A stretch of 64,000 bases of DNA from positions 1,116,001 through 1,180,000 of the forward strand of contig CALOCQ010000002.1 in NCBI GenBank assembly GCA_942491885.1. The letters run 5' to 3'. Of the stretch, positions 35,100-44,144 are shown piece after piece. Source of the stretch: CALBPI01 sp942491885 (GTDB lineage: Bacteria; Pseudomonadota; Gammaproteobacteria; Steroidobacterales; Woeseiaceae). The position numbers and the translations under genes are program-made. The stretch's first letter is position 1, and each line of letters starts with the position of its first letter. Under the pieces are notes generated by a model. It did no database searches, was not told where the DNA came from, and saw nothing but the letters and a program-made list of their open reading frames with translations.

Positions 35100-36608
35100 C
35101 TAACCATCGAAGCCACCCAGCCGGAACGCCAGCGCCTCCGCGATATGCGCCCCACCTATGTCGTCCACCTCATCAAGGTCAGCAATCGTGCGCGCGACCC
35201 GGATAACCCGGTGGCAGGCGCGTGCGGACAGCGCGAACTTGCGTGTTGCTTCGGCCAATATTGGTAACGCCGGGGATTGTGACAACAGGATGCCCTGCAC
35301 CTGCCCCACCGGCATGCGGGCGTTGCTGACGCGCTGGCGGCTGAGCGCGCGGTCTCGTGCGGCGGCGACATGGGCCGACAACGTTGCACTGTCGGGGCCA
35401 TCCGCCTTGGCGCGCAGCGTGTCAAAGTCGATGCGATGCACCGCGACGGCGAGATCGACACGGTCGAGCAGCGGTCCGGAAACGCGCGCGCGGTAGCGGT
35501 TGACCTGGTCCGCCGAGCAGCGGCATTCGTTTTTCGTGTCGCCCGCGTAGCCGCACGGGCATGGGTTCATGGCGGCAATGAGCTGGAATCGTGCCGGATA
35601 GCTCACCTGCATGGCGGCGCGTGACAAGTGAACGACGCCGGTCTCCAGCGGCTCGCGCAGCATCTCCAGCGTCTGGCGTGCGAACTCCGGTACTTCGTCT
35701 AAAAACAGCACGCCGTTGTGTGCGCGGCTCACTTCGCCCGGTCGCGGGCGCGCGCCGCCGCCGATGATGGCCGCGGCAGAGGCGCTGTGATGCGGCGCGC
35801 GAAACGGTCGGCAATATTGCCCGGCGACATCGAAGGGTGCGCCGAGCACCGAACGAACGCTGGCGCAGGCGAGCGCCTCGTCCGCGGTCATGTCTGGCAA
35901 CAGCCCCGGGAGACGCGCTGCCAGCATGCTCTTGCCGGTGCCGGGCGGCCCCTCCATCAACAGGTTGTGGCCGCCCGCCGCGGCGATGGTGATCGCACGT
36001 TTCGCCGCGCGCTGTCCACGCACATCCGCAATGTCGGGATAGTTTTCACGTTGCATCCGGCGCGGCGGCCCGCCGGCCTCGGCGCGTGCGATCGGCTTGT
36101 CCCGGCTCAGATGTGCCACAACATCGGCCAGCGTTGCGGCAGCGTAAACCTCGCTGACATCGGCCGCGAGTGCTTCCCGGGTGTTGGCATGCGACACAAT
36201 GAGCGCACGGCGGGCCGCGGCGGTTCTGGCGGCGGCCGGCAACACGCCGGGCACGCCGGTCAGACGACCTGCCAGCGTCAACTCGGCGAGGCTCTCGAAG
36301 CTCTCGAGCAGGTTGTCTTCAAGTTGGCCGGACGCGGCCAGGATGCCGAGTGCGATCGCGAGGTCGAAGCGCCCGCCGTGCTTGGGCAGGTCGGCCGGCG
36401 CCAGGTTGACGACGATCCTCGAAACGGGGAAATCAAAATGGCTGCTGAGCAGCGCGCCGCGCACGCGATCGCGGCTCTCGCGGACGGCCGCCTTGGCAAG
36501 ACCGACGATATTGAACGACGGCAATCCACCGCTGGTCTGTACCTCAACAGTCACCAGCGGTGCGTCGAGGCCGTACTCGGCGCGACTGTAAAGACGTGCG
36601 TAACCCAT
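35100..36608 (-). CDS. comM: YifB/ComM-family Mg-chelatase-like AAA+ ATPase
   Basis: 502 residues, canonical length. N-terminal ChlI-like domain (MGYARLYSRAEYGLDAPLVT, GLPSFNIVGLAKAAVRESRDRV), central AAA+ core with Walker A GPPGTGKSM, Walker B GVLFLDEVPEF and MNPCPCGYAGDTKNECRC Cys cluster, and the C-terminal lid domain (RACHRVIRVARTIADLDEVD). ComM is a hexameric helicase that promotes branch migration during natural transformation. Followed upstream in the chromosome by ubiK, which is 39 bp away on the same strand. Confidence 0.92.
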   Translation of the reverse strand: MGYARLYSRAEYGLDAPLVTVEVQTSGGLPSFNIVGLAKAAVRESRDRVRGALLSSHFDFPVSRIVVNLAPADLPKHGGRFDLAIALGILAASGQLEDNLLESFESLAELTLAGRLTGVPGVLPAAARTAAARRALIVSHANTREALAADVSEVYAAATLADVVAHLSRDKPIARAEAGGPPRRMQRENYPDIADVRGQRAAKRAITIAAAGGHNLLMEGPPGTGKSMLAARLPGLLPDMTADEALACASVRSVLGAPFDVAGQYCRPFRAPHHSASAAAIIGGGARPRPGEVSRAHNGVLFLDEVPEFARQTLEMLREPLETGVVHLSRAAMQVSYPARFQLIAAMNPCPCGYAGDTKNECRCSADQVNRYRARVSGPLLDRVDLAVAVHRIDFDTLRAKADGPDSATLSAHVAAARDRALSRQRVSNARMPVGQVQGILLSQSPALPILAEATRKFALSARACHRVIRVARTIADLDEVDDIGGAHIAEALAFRLGGFDG

Positions 36609-36647
36609 TGCTGCCGATCCCTCCCGGCAGCGGGGACACGCCGACGT

Positions 36648-36974
36648 CTAGTCGTCTGCGGTCTTCTTCGCGGCCTTCCTGGTGGTCTTCTTGGCGGTCT
36701 TCTTCCTGGCTTTCTTCCCGGCGGCAGGCTTCACCGCTTGCGCCTCCAGCATTGCGAGCGATTTCTCCAGCGACTCGAGCTTCGCCCGCGTGCGCGCCAG
36801 CACCGCGGCCTGCACATCAAACTCCTCGCGGCTGACCAGATTCATCTTATCCAGCCCGGATTTCAGCACTGTGCGGAAATTGCGCTCGATGTCTTCGCCC
36901 GCTGTGCGAATGTTCTGCGGAATTGCCTGCGCCAAGCGCTTTGCCAGGCCCTGTACCGTTTCATAATCAGTCAC
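36648..36974 (-). CDS. ubiK: UbiK family accessory factor with Lys/Ala-rich tail
   Basis: 108 residues from a GTG at 36974 (VTDYETVQGLAKRLAQAIPQ), which fits the UbiK (BMFP, YqiC) start; the longer frame is spurious. The body has IRTAGEDIERNFRTVLKSGL and the conserved LDKMNLVSREEFDVQAAVLARTR coiled-coil region. UbiK helps UbiJ in the ubiquinone biosynthesis complex. The last 25 residues are unusual: repeated Lys-Lys-Ala/Thr units (KKARKKTAKKTTRKAAKKT), like histone H1 or AlgP tails, which suggests nucleic-acid or acidic-lipid contact. ubiJ itself is at 51.5 kb. Confidence 0.85.
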   Translation of the reverse strand: MTDYETVQGLAKRLAQAIPQNIRTAGEDIERNFRTVLKSGLDKMNLVSREEFDVQAAVLARTRAKLESLEKSLAMLEAQAVKPAAGKKARKKTAKKTTRKAAKKTADD

Positions 36975-37083
36975 GTCATTTTCACCGTTGGGTCGTGTTG
37001 CTGTGGTTTGCGAATCAGTGGAATAGTGCCAGAAACCGTCACCAGACGCCGCGCCTGTTTGCAGTGCAAGCCCGCCCTGGCAG

Positions 37084-37100
37084 CGCACTATATTGGTGCA
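37084..37100 (+). promoter_or_regulatory. NtrC-binding-site-like sequence upstream of glnK
   Basis: CGCACTATATTGGTGCA matches the NtrC consensus (TGCACC-N5-GGTGCA) at nearly all half-site positions. It lies about 70 bp upstream of the sigma-54 promoter, a typical enhancer distance. Confidence 0.6.
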
Positions 37101-37151
37101 ATCGGTGTCTGTATCGATCTCTATATTATTGAAATTTATATATTTTTCGGG

Positions 37152-37168
37152 TTGGCACGCAAACTGCT
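37152..37168 (+). promoter_or_regulatory. Sigma-54 promoter of glnK-amtB
   Basis: TTGGCACG-N4-CTGCT: the invariant GG (-24) and GC (-12) have correct spacing and the -24 element is perfect. Expected start is near 37180, giving a leader of about 120 nt to glnK. Together with the NtrC-like site it predicts induction by nitrogen limitation. Confidence 0.8.
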
Positions 37169-37300
37169 AATACCTCCTGACTAGTATACCTCCGCCTGTT
37201 CAATGCCCAGACGATTCCGACCTGCAACAGAACGCAGCGAGGCTTCGGGCAACTGACCGGGCCAACAAGCAACAGCAAAAGGACCTTTGAAGGAGTCTCC

Positions 37301-37639
37301 ATGAAGCTGATCACAGCCATCATCAAGCCATTCAAGCTCGATGACGTCCGCCAGGCCGTCGCCGACATTGGCATTCAGGGCATCACGGTTACCGAGGTTA
37401 AAGGCTTCGGGAGACAACGCGGGCATACCGAGTTGTATCGCGGTGCCGAATACGTCGTCGACTTTCTGCCGAAAGCGAAGATCGAACTTGCCGTCGACGA
37501 CGCCATTGCCGAACAGGTCGTAGAGGCCATCATCAATACGGCGCGCACCGGAAAAATCGGTGACGGCAAGATCTTCGTCACACAACTAGAACAAGCCATT
37601 CGTATTCGCACCGGTGAAACCGGCGCCGAAGCCGTATAA
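37301..37639 (+). CDS. glnK: PII nitrogen regulatory protein GlnK/GlnB
   Basis: 112 residues, start MKLITAIIKPFKLDDVRQAV with a GAAGGAG site upstream. Has the T-loop with uridylylation Tyr51 in YRGAEYVVDF, ATP site KIGDGKIFV and the trimer-lock C-terminus IRIRTGETGAEAV. Senses 2-oxoglutarate and ATP/ADP and blocks AmtB when nitrogen is rich. Named glnK because it is directly followed by amtB and driven by a sigma-54 promoter. Confidence 0.95.
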   Translation: MKLITAIIKPFKLDDVRQAVADIGIQGITVTEVKGFGRQRGHTELYRGAEYVVDFLPKAKIELAVDDAIAEQVVEAIINTARTGKIGDGKIFVTQLEQAIRIRTGETGAEAV

Positions 37640-37660
37640 CGACTACCCAGGGAGCAACAG

Positions 37661-38929
37661 GTGGAAGAACTTACCAGTACCGTCGCAGGCATAAGCTATG
37701 CCCTCGACACATTTTATTTCCTCGTCATGGGCGCGCTCGTCATGTGGATGGCAGCGGGCTTCACGATGCTCGAAGCCGGCCTTGTTCGTGCCAAGAACAC
37801 CGCGGAAATCCTGACCAAGAACGTCGGTCTCTACTCAATCGCCAGCATCATGTACATGTTGTGCGGCTACGCGATTATGTACCCGGGCGGCGACTTCGAG
37901 GGCGGCGTATTCAACGCTATCGCTAACATCGGCATCCTCGGCAGCAGCGACAATGACGTGGCCGCGGTTGCCGCCGGTGACGCTTACTACTCCGGACTGT
38001 CAGACTTCTTCTTCCAGGTCGTGTTTGTCGCCACCGCGATGTCGATCGTCTCCGGTGCCGTCGCAGAACGCATGAAGCTCGGTAGTTTCTTCCTGTTCGC
38101 GATCGTTCTGACCGGTTTCATCTACCCGATCCAGGGGTTCTGGAAATGGGGTGGCGGCTGGCTGAACGCTGGCGGCTTCCTCGACTTCGCCGGCTCCGGC
38201 GTTGTACACATGACCGGTGCCGCAGCCGCTCTGGCCGGCGTGTTGTTGCTCGGCGCGCGTAAAGGCAAGTATGGCAAAGACGGTGCGATTCACCCGATCC
38301 CCGGTGCCAACCTGCCGCTGGCGGCGTTGGGCACCATGATCCTGTGGCTCGGCTGGTTCGGCTTTAACGGCGGCTCGCAGCTTCAGGTAACGGGTGTCGA
38401 GAACGCCAACGCTGTCGCGCTGATCATGGTCAACACCAACATGGCAGCAGCCGGTGGCCTGGTCGCAGCATTAATGTTCGCACGCCTTTGGTTCGGCAAA
38501 GCGGATCTGACGATGGCACTGAACGGCGCACTCGCCGGTCTGGTGGCGATCACCGCGGAACCCCTGACGCCAGCCCCGCTCGCGGCAACGTTGATCGGTG
38601 TCGTCGGCGGCCTGCTGGTTGTCGCGTCGATCGTCGCACTCGACAAGCTGAAGATCGACGATCCGGTTGGTGCCATCTCGGTCCACGGTACCGTTGGTAT
38701 CTGGGGCCTGCTGGCCGTGCCGATCACCAACGGTGATGCCAGCATGGCCTGGCAGCTGATCGGTATCGCCAGCATCTTCGCCTGGGTATTTGCAACCAGC
38801 CTCATCGTTTGGATGATCATTAAGATGACGGTCGGCATTCGGGTTTCCGAGGAAGAAGAATACGAAGGCGTCGATATCGCCGAGTGCGGCCTCGAGGCTT
38901 ACCCCGAGTTCGTAGCGGCAGACTCCTGA
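37661..38929 (+). CDS. amtB: Ammonium transporter
   Basis: 422 residues from a GTG start preceded by AGGAG-like GGGAGC, 21 bp after glnK. Eleven helices expected; family motifs AAGFTMLEAGLVRAKNTAEILTKN, the pore Phe/His region (DFAGSGVVHMTGAAAALAG) and the second His of SVHGTVGIWGLLA are present. There is no long N-terminal signal; the first residues MEELTSTVAGISYALDTFYF lead into TM1. Imports ammonium, gated by GlnK. A hairpin and a strong terminator follow. Confidence 0.95.
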   Translation: MEELTSTVAGISYALDTFYFLVMGALVMWMAAGFTMLEAGLVRAKNTAEILTKNVGLYSIASIMYMLCGYAIMYPGGDFEGGVFNAIANIGILGSSDNDVAAVAAGDAYYSGLSDFFFQVVFVATAMSIVSGAVAERMKLGSFFLFAIVLTGFIYPIQGFWKWGGGWLNAGGFLDFAGSGVVHMTGAAAALAGVLLLGARKGKYGKDGAIHPIPGANLPLAALGTMILWLGWFGFNGGSQLQVTGVENANAVALIMVNTNMAAAGGLVAALMFARLWFGKADLTMALNGALAGLVAITAEPLTPAPLAATLIGVVGGLLVVASIVALDKLKIDDPVGAISVHGTVGIWGLLAVPITNGDASMAWQLIGIASIFAWVFATSLIVWMIIKMTVGIRVSEEEEYEGVDIAECGLEAYPEFVAADS

Positions 38930-38967
38930 GTCATCAGAATGTCATAAATAGTGCGTAATCTCGGACT

Positions 38968-39007
38968 CCTGATGTTTGTTTGACCCCCACAGAGAACGAA
39001 CATCAGG
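38968..39007 (+). repeat. 13-bp stem hairpin after amtB
   Basis: CCTGATGTTTGTT (38968-38980) and AACGAACATCAGG (38995-39007) pair over 13 positions with one G-U pair and a 14-nt loop. It lies 39 bp past the amtB stop and 31 bp before the terminator. No T-run follows it directly. Confidence 0.6.
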
Positions 39008-39038
39008 GGTTTCCGGGACAATGCTCAGAACCCTTTTT

Positions 39039-39068
39039 ACGGGCCCTTCAAGGGCCCGTTTTCTTTTC
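39039..39068 (+). terminator. Rho-independent terminator of glnK-amtB
   Basis: Perfect stem ACGGGCCC (39039-39046) / GGGCCCGT (39052-39059) with a 5-nt loop, then TTTTCTTTT. The A-rich complement upstream (CCCTTTTT before the stem) could let it act in both directions. The rest of the 331-bp gap to the next gene holds nothing else I can name. Confidence 0.9.
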
Positions 39069-39260
39069 TGCAGCCTTAAGGATGGGGCGCCAATGCGCTG
39101 TGCTAAACATAATCCGTGTTTTCGGCCAATTCGTGTGACGTGCTACTCATTTCAATCTGCGAGCCAGTTCACCGTACTGCCGCGTTTTTTGGTTTAATGT
39201 ATGTCTTGCATAAGGTTCCTTAACGGGCGCCCCTTTGTTTAACGGAATGGATCGCTGGAA

Positions 39261-39734
39261 ATGACGGCTACTATTATTCGACTCATGATCACGCTTGGGC
39301 TCGCGGCGTTTTTCTCGTCAATGGCGCACGCGCAGATTTATACCTGGGTCGACGAAGAAGGCGTGGTGCACTACGCAGATCAGCCAGAACATAAAGACGC
39401 TGTGCCCAGTAAGATTGAGACTGACCGTACTGACCGCGCCGCGGCGCGCCAGAGCCTGGCTAACTCCATCGCGCAAAACCGTGAGCAGACAAATCGCTTC
39501 TACGATTCGCGTCGTGACCCGGAAGCTGAAGAGCTGGATCCCGCGGAGGCCGCAAGACTTGCCGAGTTTCGTGCCCAGAGCTGCGAGGCCGCACGCAACA
39601 AAATGAATAACTTCGCGCAGGCGCGTCGCCTCTACACGCTGGATGACGAAGGCGCGAAAGTTTATCTTGATGAAGACCAGACGCTTGCCGCGCGCGCCGA
39701 AGTACAGGCCGCAATCGCCGAATACTGCGACTAG
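39261..39734 (+). CDS. DUF4124 domain exported protein
   Basis: 157 residues, signal peptide cleaved after SSMAHA; directly after it comes QIYTWVDEEGVVHYADQPEH, the DUF4124 repeat-like motif common in gammaproteobacterial periplasmic proteins. The C-terminal half is helical and charged, with Cys residues at QSCEAARN and the very end (AEYCD) that could form a disulfide. Function unknown. Stands alone before hemC. Confidence 0.85.
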   Translation: MTATIIRLMITLGLAAFFSSMAHAQIYTWVDEEGVVHYADQPEHKDAVPSKIETDRTDRAAARQSLANSIAQNREQTNRFYDSRRDPEAEELDPAEAARLAEFRAQSCEAARNKMNNFAQARRLYTLDDEGAKVYLDEDQTLAARAEVQAAIAEYCD

Positions 39735-39852
39735 ACGCAAGCTCGGGGCGCCCGCCCCGACATTCCCTGCAAAGCGGCAATTTTGGCGCTAAGCTAGGCC
39801 TCCTTGGGCGGCCTCGGCCGTCCGCACCGGACGGCGACTAACGGGGACTCCA

Positions 39853-40770
39853 TTGACCAAGCACACGATTCGTATCGCGACGCGCAAGAGCGATCTCGCA
39901 CTATGGCAGGCACATCATGTGGCCGACCTGCTCAACAAGCTCCCCCAAGTCGACCGTGTCGAGCTGGTACCGATGGTCACCAAGGGCGACCGTATCCTCG
40001 ACAAGGCGCTCAACAAGGTGGGTGGCAAAGGGCTGTTCATCAAGGAACTCGAGCACGCGATGGTTGAGCGTAACGCTGACATCGCGGTGCACTCGATGAA
40101 GGATGTGCCGGCATCGATGCCGGATGGGTTCACGATAGCCGCCGTGCTGGAGCGCGAGGACCCGCGTGACGCGATTGTCGGCAGCACGCTGGACGCACTG
40201 CCCGCTGGCGCAGTCGTCGGCACCTCGAGCCTGCGGCGTGCGTCGCAGTTGCGCATGCTGCGCCCGGATCTCAACATCAAACCGGTGCGCGGCAACGTTA
40301 ATACGAGACTGCAGAAGCTCGATGACGGTGAGTTCGATGCCATTCTGCTTGCGTGTGCAGGCTTGAAACGCCTCGGCATGGCCGAGCGGATTGAGCAATC
40401 ACTTGCCGTCGAGCAAATGCTGCCCGCCGTTGGCCAGGGCATCGTCGGTATCGAATGCTTGTCGGCGCGCGATGACCTCGTCGCTTTGCTGGGCCAATTG
40501 CAAAGCGATCTTTCGGTGCGCTCGATTACCGCCGAGCGCAAAGTCGCGCTCGATCTGGAGGCCACCTGTCATTCGCCACTCGGCGTGCATGCGCAGATCG
40601 CTGACGGTGGCACGCTGACGATCGAAGCATTGTTAACCAGCATCGACGGGCAAACCGCGCTGCGTGAGTCGGCAACGGGCTCCAGCAACGACGCTGAAAA
40701 GCTCGGCGCCGAGGTAGCGAAACGCATGCTCGGCGGCGGCGCCGCTGAACTGATCGCGCAGGCGATCTGA
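39853..40770 (+). CDS. hemC: Porphobilinogen deaminase (hydroxymethylbilane synthase)
   Basis: Joins four porphobilinogens to hydroxymethylbilane in heme synthesis. 305 residues from a TTG start with GGGGA upstream. Conserved TIRIATRKSDLALWQAHHVA, TKGDRILD, KGLFIKELEHAM, HSMKDVPA, GTSSLRRASQL, RGNVNTRL, GQGIVGIE are intact, and the dipyrromethane cofactor Cys is in LEATCHSPLGVHAQ. First of four consecutive hem genes. Confidence 0.95.
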   Translation: MTKHTIRIATRKSDLALWQAHHVADLLNKLPQVDRVELVPMVTKGDRILDKALNKVGGKGLFIKELEHAMVERNADIAVHSMKDVPASMPDGFTIAAVLEREDPRDAIVGSTLDALPAGAVVGTSSLRRASQLRMLRPDLNIKPVRGNVNTRLQKLDDGEFDAILLACAGLKRLGMAERIEQSLAVEQMLPAVGQGIVGIECLSARDDLVALLGQLQSDLSVRSITAERKVALDLEATCHSPLGVHAQIADGGTLTIEALLTSIDGQTALRESATGSSNDAEKLGAEVAKRMLGGGAAELIAQAI

Positions 40771-40795
40771 GATCGGCGATCTTGCCAACAAAGGC

Positions 40796-41533
40796 GTGCT
40801 GATCACGCGTGCTGTGGCGCAGGCGGAGCCTTTCGCCCATGCCGTGCGTGACGCCGGCGGCATGCCGGTATTGCTGCCTGGCATCAAAATTGAAAAGGTT
40901 GATGCGAAGCCGCCTGCCGGTAAAGCGGACTGGATCATCTTCATCAGCCCGAACGCTGTTGCCCACGGCCTGGAGCCGGTGCGTTCTTTGATCGACGCCG
41001 GCGCGCAGGTTGCGGCTATCGGGCCGAGCACGGCGAGAGCGTTGGCCGAAGCGGGTATCCGCCAGCCACTGAGCGCCAGAGACGGCTTCGATTCCGAATC
41101 GATGTTGCGCCTGCCGGTTTTCAGTTCACTGACCGGCGAGCGCATCATCATGGTTCGCGGCGTGGGTGGCCGCGAGCTGCTGATCAATGAGCTGCGCGCA
41201 CGCGGCGCCAGCGTCAGCGTGTTTGAGGTCTACCGTCGGGATCGACCCACTTTAAGCCGCGAACAAGTACAATACCTTGAAACGCGCTGGGCGCAGGGTG
41301 TGGTAGCAGTAACGACATGCCTTAGTGTGGCAACACTGCACAACCTGATGACATCGCTGACAACACGCTGCCAGCGCATGTTTATGGTCACGCCACTGCT
41401 GAGTCCCAGCGTGCGGGTACTAGAGCGCGCCGAGCAATTGGGTCACACCGCGTTGCGGGTGCGCGCAAGCGGGCCGGAAGTTGCCGACCTCGTCGATGAT
41501 TTATTGGCGATGGCCAGGGCCGGACAGATTTAG
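40796..41533 (+). CDS. hemD: Uroporphyrinogen-III synthase
   Basis: Cyclises and flips ring D of hydroxymethylbilane. 245 residues from GTG 40796 (MLITRAVAQAEPFAHAVRDAGG). The frame is open upstream as DLANKG without a conventional start codon, and the GTG start agrees with the N-terminus of the E. coli protein. Family features: low overall conservation, DWIIFISPNAVAHGLEPV, VAAIGPSTARALAEAG, VRGVGGRELLINELRARGA, VFEVYRRDRP. Placed between hemC and hemX as in many gammaproteobacteria. Confidence 0.92.
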   Translation: MLITRAVAQAEPFAHAVRDAGGMPVLLPGIKIEKVDAKPPAGKADWIIFISPNAVAHGLEPVRSLIDAGAQVAAIGPSTARALAEAGIRQPLSARDGFDSESMLRLPVFSSLTGERIIMVRGVGGRELLINELRARGASVSVFEVYRRDRPTLSREQVQYLETRWAQGVVAVTTCLSVATLHNLMTSLTTRCQRMFMVTPLLSPSVRVLERAEQLGHTALRVRASGPEVADLVDDLLAMARAGQI

Positions 41534-41552
41534 CAAACGTCAGAGGCGATAC

Positions 41553-42947
41553 ATGAGCGACGGCAAGACTCCAGAAGACGCGCCAGAAAACAAGCAGGCG
41601 GCAACTGAAGACAGCGCGGCTGGCGCAGCTGCGGACAAGCCGGGTAGCGCAACGGATAGCCCCGGCGCAGCAGACAACGCAGATGGCGTGGCCGACGCGC
41701 ACGATGAATCGACCGGTACTGATAAGGCCGACAAGAAAAAGCCAGCGCCACCGGAACCAACACCGGATGACAGCAAGACGACTTTGCCTGCTGACAGCGA
41801 GCCCACTTTACCCGATGACAGCGCCCCCACTATGACCGAGCCCAAGCGCAAGCGCAGCTTATGGCTGCCGGTCGCGATCCTGATCATCGTTGTCGCGGCG
41901 ATTGGCTATTTCCTGTTGCAGCAGGGCGGTACGCCCGACGAACCGGCGGCACAGACCGACACGGCCGAGCGCGCCGTAGTGCAGACGCAAAGCGAGAACC
42001 TGATCCCTGCCGCCAGCATTGCCGATATCGACAAGCTGCGTGACGAGATGCGGGCGCTCAACAACAATGTCGGCGAGTTATCGACCGCGCTGGACGCGGC
42101 GAATGAGGCGCTGGCCCGACAGACGCGCGACAACGAGCGGCTGAAAGACAGCATCGAGCAACGCGTCGACCTGCTCGATTCGTTACCGGGACGCGTCGAG
42201 AACACCGAAGACGCGCTGGCTACATTGCAAGGCATCTCCGCCGGCTCACGCAATGCGTGGCTGTTGGCCGAAGCCGAGTACTACATGCAAATTGCCAACG
42301 CCCAGGTTCAGCTGGCAAACAATCCGCAGCTTGCGGCAACGGCGCTCGAGCTGGCCGACCAGCGAATCCGCGAACTGGGCGATCCGGCCTACACACCAGT
42401 CCGGCGCGCGATGAGCTCGGAGATCGCCGCTTTGAAAGCCGTCGCGGGCACTGACATCGAAGGCGTCACGTTAACGCTCGGCAGTCTTGCATCGATGGTC
42501 GCCACGCTGCCGCTGATCAACGAGATCGACGTACCCGAAGACAGCCGCAACACGCCTGATCTGGACACGCTTAGCGGCTGGCAGCGGATGAAGGCGTCTG
42601 TAAATTCAGCGCTATCGGGGCTGGTTCGAATCCGTCAGTCGGATGAGCGCGTCAAGGCGATGCTGTCGCCGGAGGCGGAATACTTCCTGCGCCTGAACCT
42701 GCAGCTGCAACTGCAAGCGGCAAGATTGTCGCTGTTACTCAGTGAGACCGCCGGATTCCGGCAAAGCCTGCAGGATGCCTCCGGATGGATGCGCGAGTAT
42801 TTCGACAGAAATGACCCGGCCGTGCAGAACGCACTGAAGATGATCGACAACATCACCGACACGCAAATCGTCGTACAGCGCCCGGATGTATCCGAGTCGT
42901 TACGACTGCTGCGCCAGCAACGCACCGTCGAGGCGATCGCTGAATGA
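41553..42947 (+). CDS. hemX: HemX family membrane protein
   Basis: 464 residues from MSDGKTPEDAPENK with GAGGCG upstream. The first 100 residues are disordered, rich in Ala, Asp, Pro, Thr and acidic residues; one membrane helix follows (SLWLPVAILIIVVAAIGYFLL), then a periplasmic coiled coil and helical HemX domain with NAWLLAEAEYYMQIANAQVQ. Although often labelled uroporphyrinogen-III methyltransferase, it lacks that catalytic domain. Role unknown, linked to heme synthesis by conserved position. Overlaps hemY by 4 bp. Confidence 0.9.
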   Translation: MSDGKTPEDAPENKQAATEDSAAGAAADKPGSATDSPGAADNADGVADAHDESTGTDKADKKKPAPPEPTPDDSKTTLPADSEPTLPDDSAPTMTEPKRKRSLWLPVAILIIVVAAIGYFLLQQGGTPDEPAAQTDTAERAVVQTQSENLIPAASIADIDKLRDEMRALNNNVGELSTALDAANEALARQTRDNERLKDSIEQRVDLLDSLPGRVENTEDALATLQGISAGSRNAWLLAEAEYYMQIANAQVQLANNPQLAATALELADQRIRELGDPAYTPVRRAMSSEIAALKAVAGTDIEGVTLTLGSLASMVATLPLINEIDVPEDSRNTPDLDTLSGWQRMKASVNSALSGLVRIRQSDERVKAMLSPEAEYFLRLNLQLQLQAARLSLLLSETAGFRQSLQDASGWMREYFDRNDPAVQNALKMIDNITDTQIVVQRPDVSESLRLLRQQRTVEAIAE

Positions 42948-44137
42948 AACTCGCGCTCGGCATTATTTTCGCGCTGCTGATCGGCACGCTCGGTGCGCAG
43001 TTCCTGATGGCCGACCCTGGCTATGTCGTCATTGATTTTCGTGGCTACATTATGGAGATGTCGGTTCCGGGGATGTTGCTGGTGCTGGCCTCGATCGCGT
43101 TGGTTGTCTGGCTCGCCGTTAAAATCATCCGCGCACCGCGCAGGATGGGCGAGGCCGCGGCGCGCTATCGAGACGGTCGCGCAGGCAAACGCTTCACCCG
43201 CGGGCTGATAGAAATAGCCGAAGGTAACTACGCCAAGGGCGAGCGCATGCTGACGCGCGGCGCAAGCAATGCCAGCGCGCCTTTGTTGAACTATCTCGCC
43301 GCGGCCAGAGCCGCTCAACTGCAAAACCAGGATGAGCGCCGCGACAACTGGCTGAAGCTCGCCTACGAACACCAGCCGGAAGCGAGCAGCGCAATTCTGC
43401 TGACGCAAGCGGAGCTGCAAATTGCGCATCAGCAATACGAGCATGCCCAGGCGACGCTGAAACAGCTCGACGAACAGGAACAGGGGCGGGGCCAGGCCGT
43501 TGTGTTGCTGGCAAAGCTATATCGCGAACTCGAGGACTGGCGCTCGCTCGGCGAATTGCTGCCGCGCTTACGCCGTATCGGCAAGCCGAACAAGGAATTG
43601 CTCGACGAATGGTCTGTCTTGTTCCACGAGCATCGTTTGCGCGAAACCGCCAGCGTCAACGGTGACGTCAAACGCGAATGGCAGGAGATCCAAAAGCCGC
43701 TGCAGAAAAACGTCACGCTGCGGGTCGCCTACATCAATGCACTGACGGTGATCGGCGCAGACGATGCCGCGGAGCTCGAGCTGCGGCAGATGCTCAAGAC
43801 CACCTGGGACGCGCGGCTGGTGACCCAGTACGGCCTGCTGAATACCGCAGACCCGGCAAAGCAGCTGCAGCATGCCGAGAAGTGGCTGACCAAACATGAC
43901 AGCGATGCCGACCTGCTGTTGACCGCCGGTCGCCTGTGCATGGCCAACAAACTGTGGGGCAAGGCTCGCAGCTATATCGAGTCATCGATCGCCACCAAGG
44001 CCAGCCCGGATGCGTATTCGAGCTACGGCCAGCTGCTGACCCAGCTCGGTGAAAGCGGCGCGGCGGCGGACGCGTTCCGCCATGGCCTGAGTCTCGTCGC
44101 CGCAACCACGCTCGCACTGCCCAAACCGCTAGACTGA
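42944..44137 (+). CDS. hemY: HemY family protein (TPR)
   Basis: 397 residues: two N-terminal helices (LALGIIFALLIGTLGAQFLM and MLLVLASIALVVWLAVKII) and a TPR-rich cytosolic or periplasmic tail (GLIEIAEGNYAKGERMLTRG, LLTQAELQIAHQQYEHAQAT). This is the gammaproteobacterial HemY, not the Bacillus protoporphyrinogen oxidase of that name. Translationally coupled to hemX by ATGA. Exact role in late heme metabolism is unsettled. Confidence 0.9.
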   Translation: MKLALGIIFALLIGTLGAQFLMADPGYVVIDFRGYIMEMSVPGMLLVLASIALVVWLAVKIIRAPRRMGEAAARYRDGRAGKRFTRGLIEIAEGNYAKGERMLTRGASNASAPLLNYLAAARAAQLQNQDERRDNWLKLAYEHQPEASSAILLTQAELQIAHQQYEHAQATLKQLDEQEQGRGQAVVLLAKLYRELEDWRSLGELLPRLRRIGKPNKELLDEWSVLFHEHRLRETASVNGDVKREWQEIQKPLQKNVTLRVAYINALTVIGADDAAELELRQMLKTTWDARLVTQYGLLNTADPAKQLQHAEKWLTKHDSDADLLLTAGRLCMANKLWGKARSYIESSIATKASPDAYSSYGQLLTQLGESGAAADAFRHGLSLVAATTLALPKPLD

Positions 44138-44144
44138 CAGCGCA

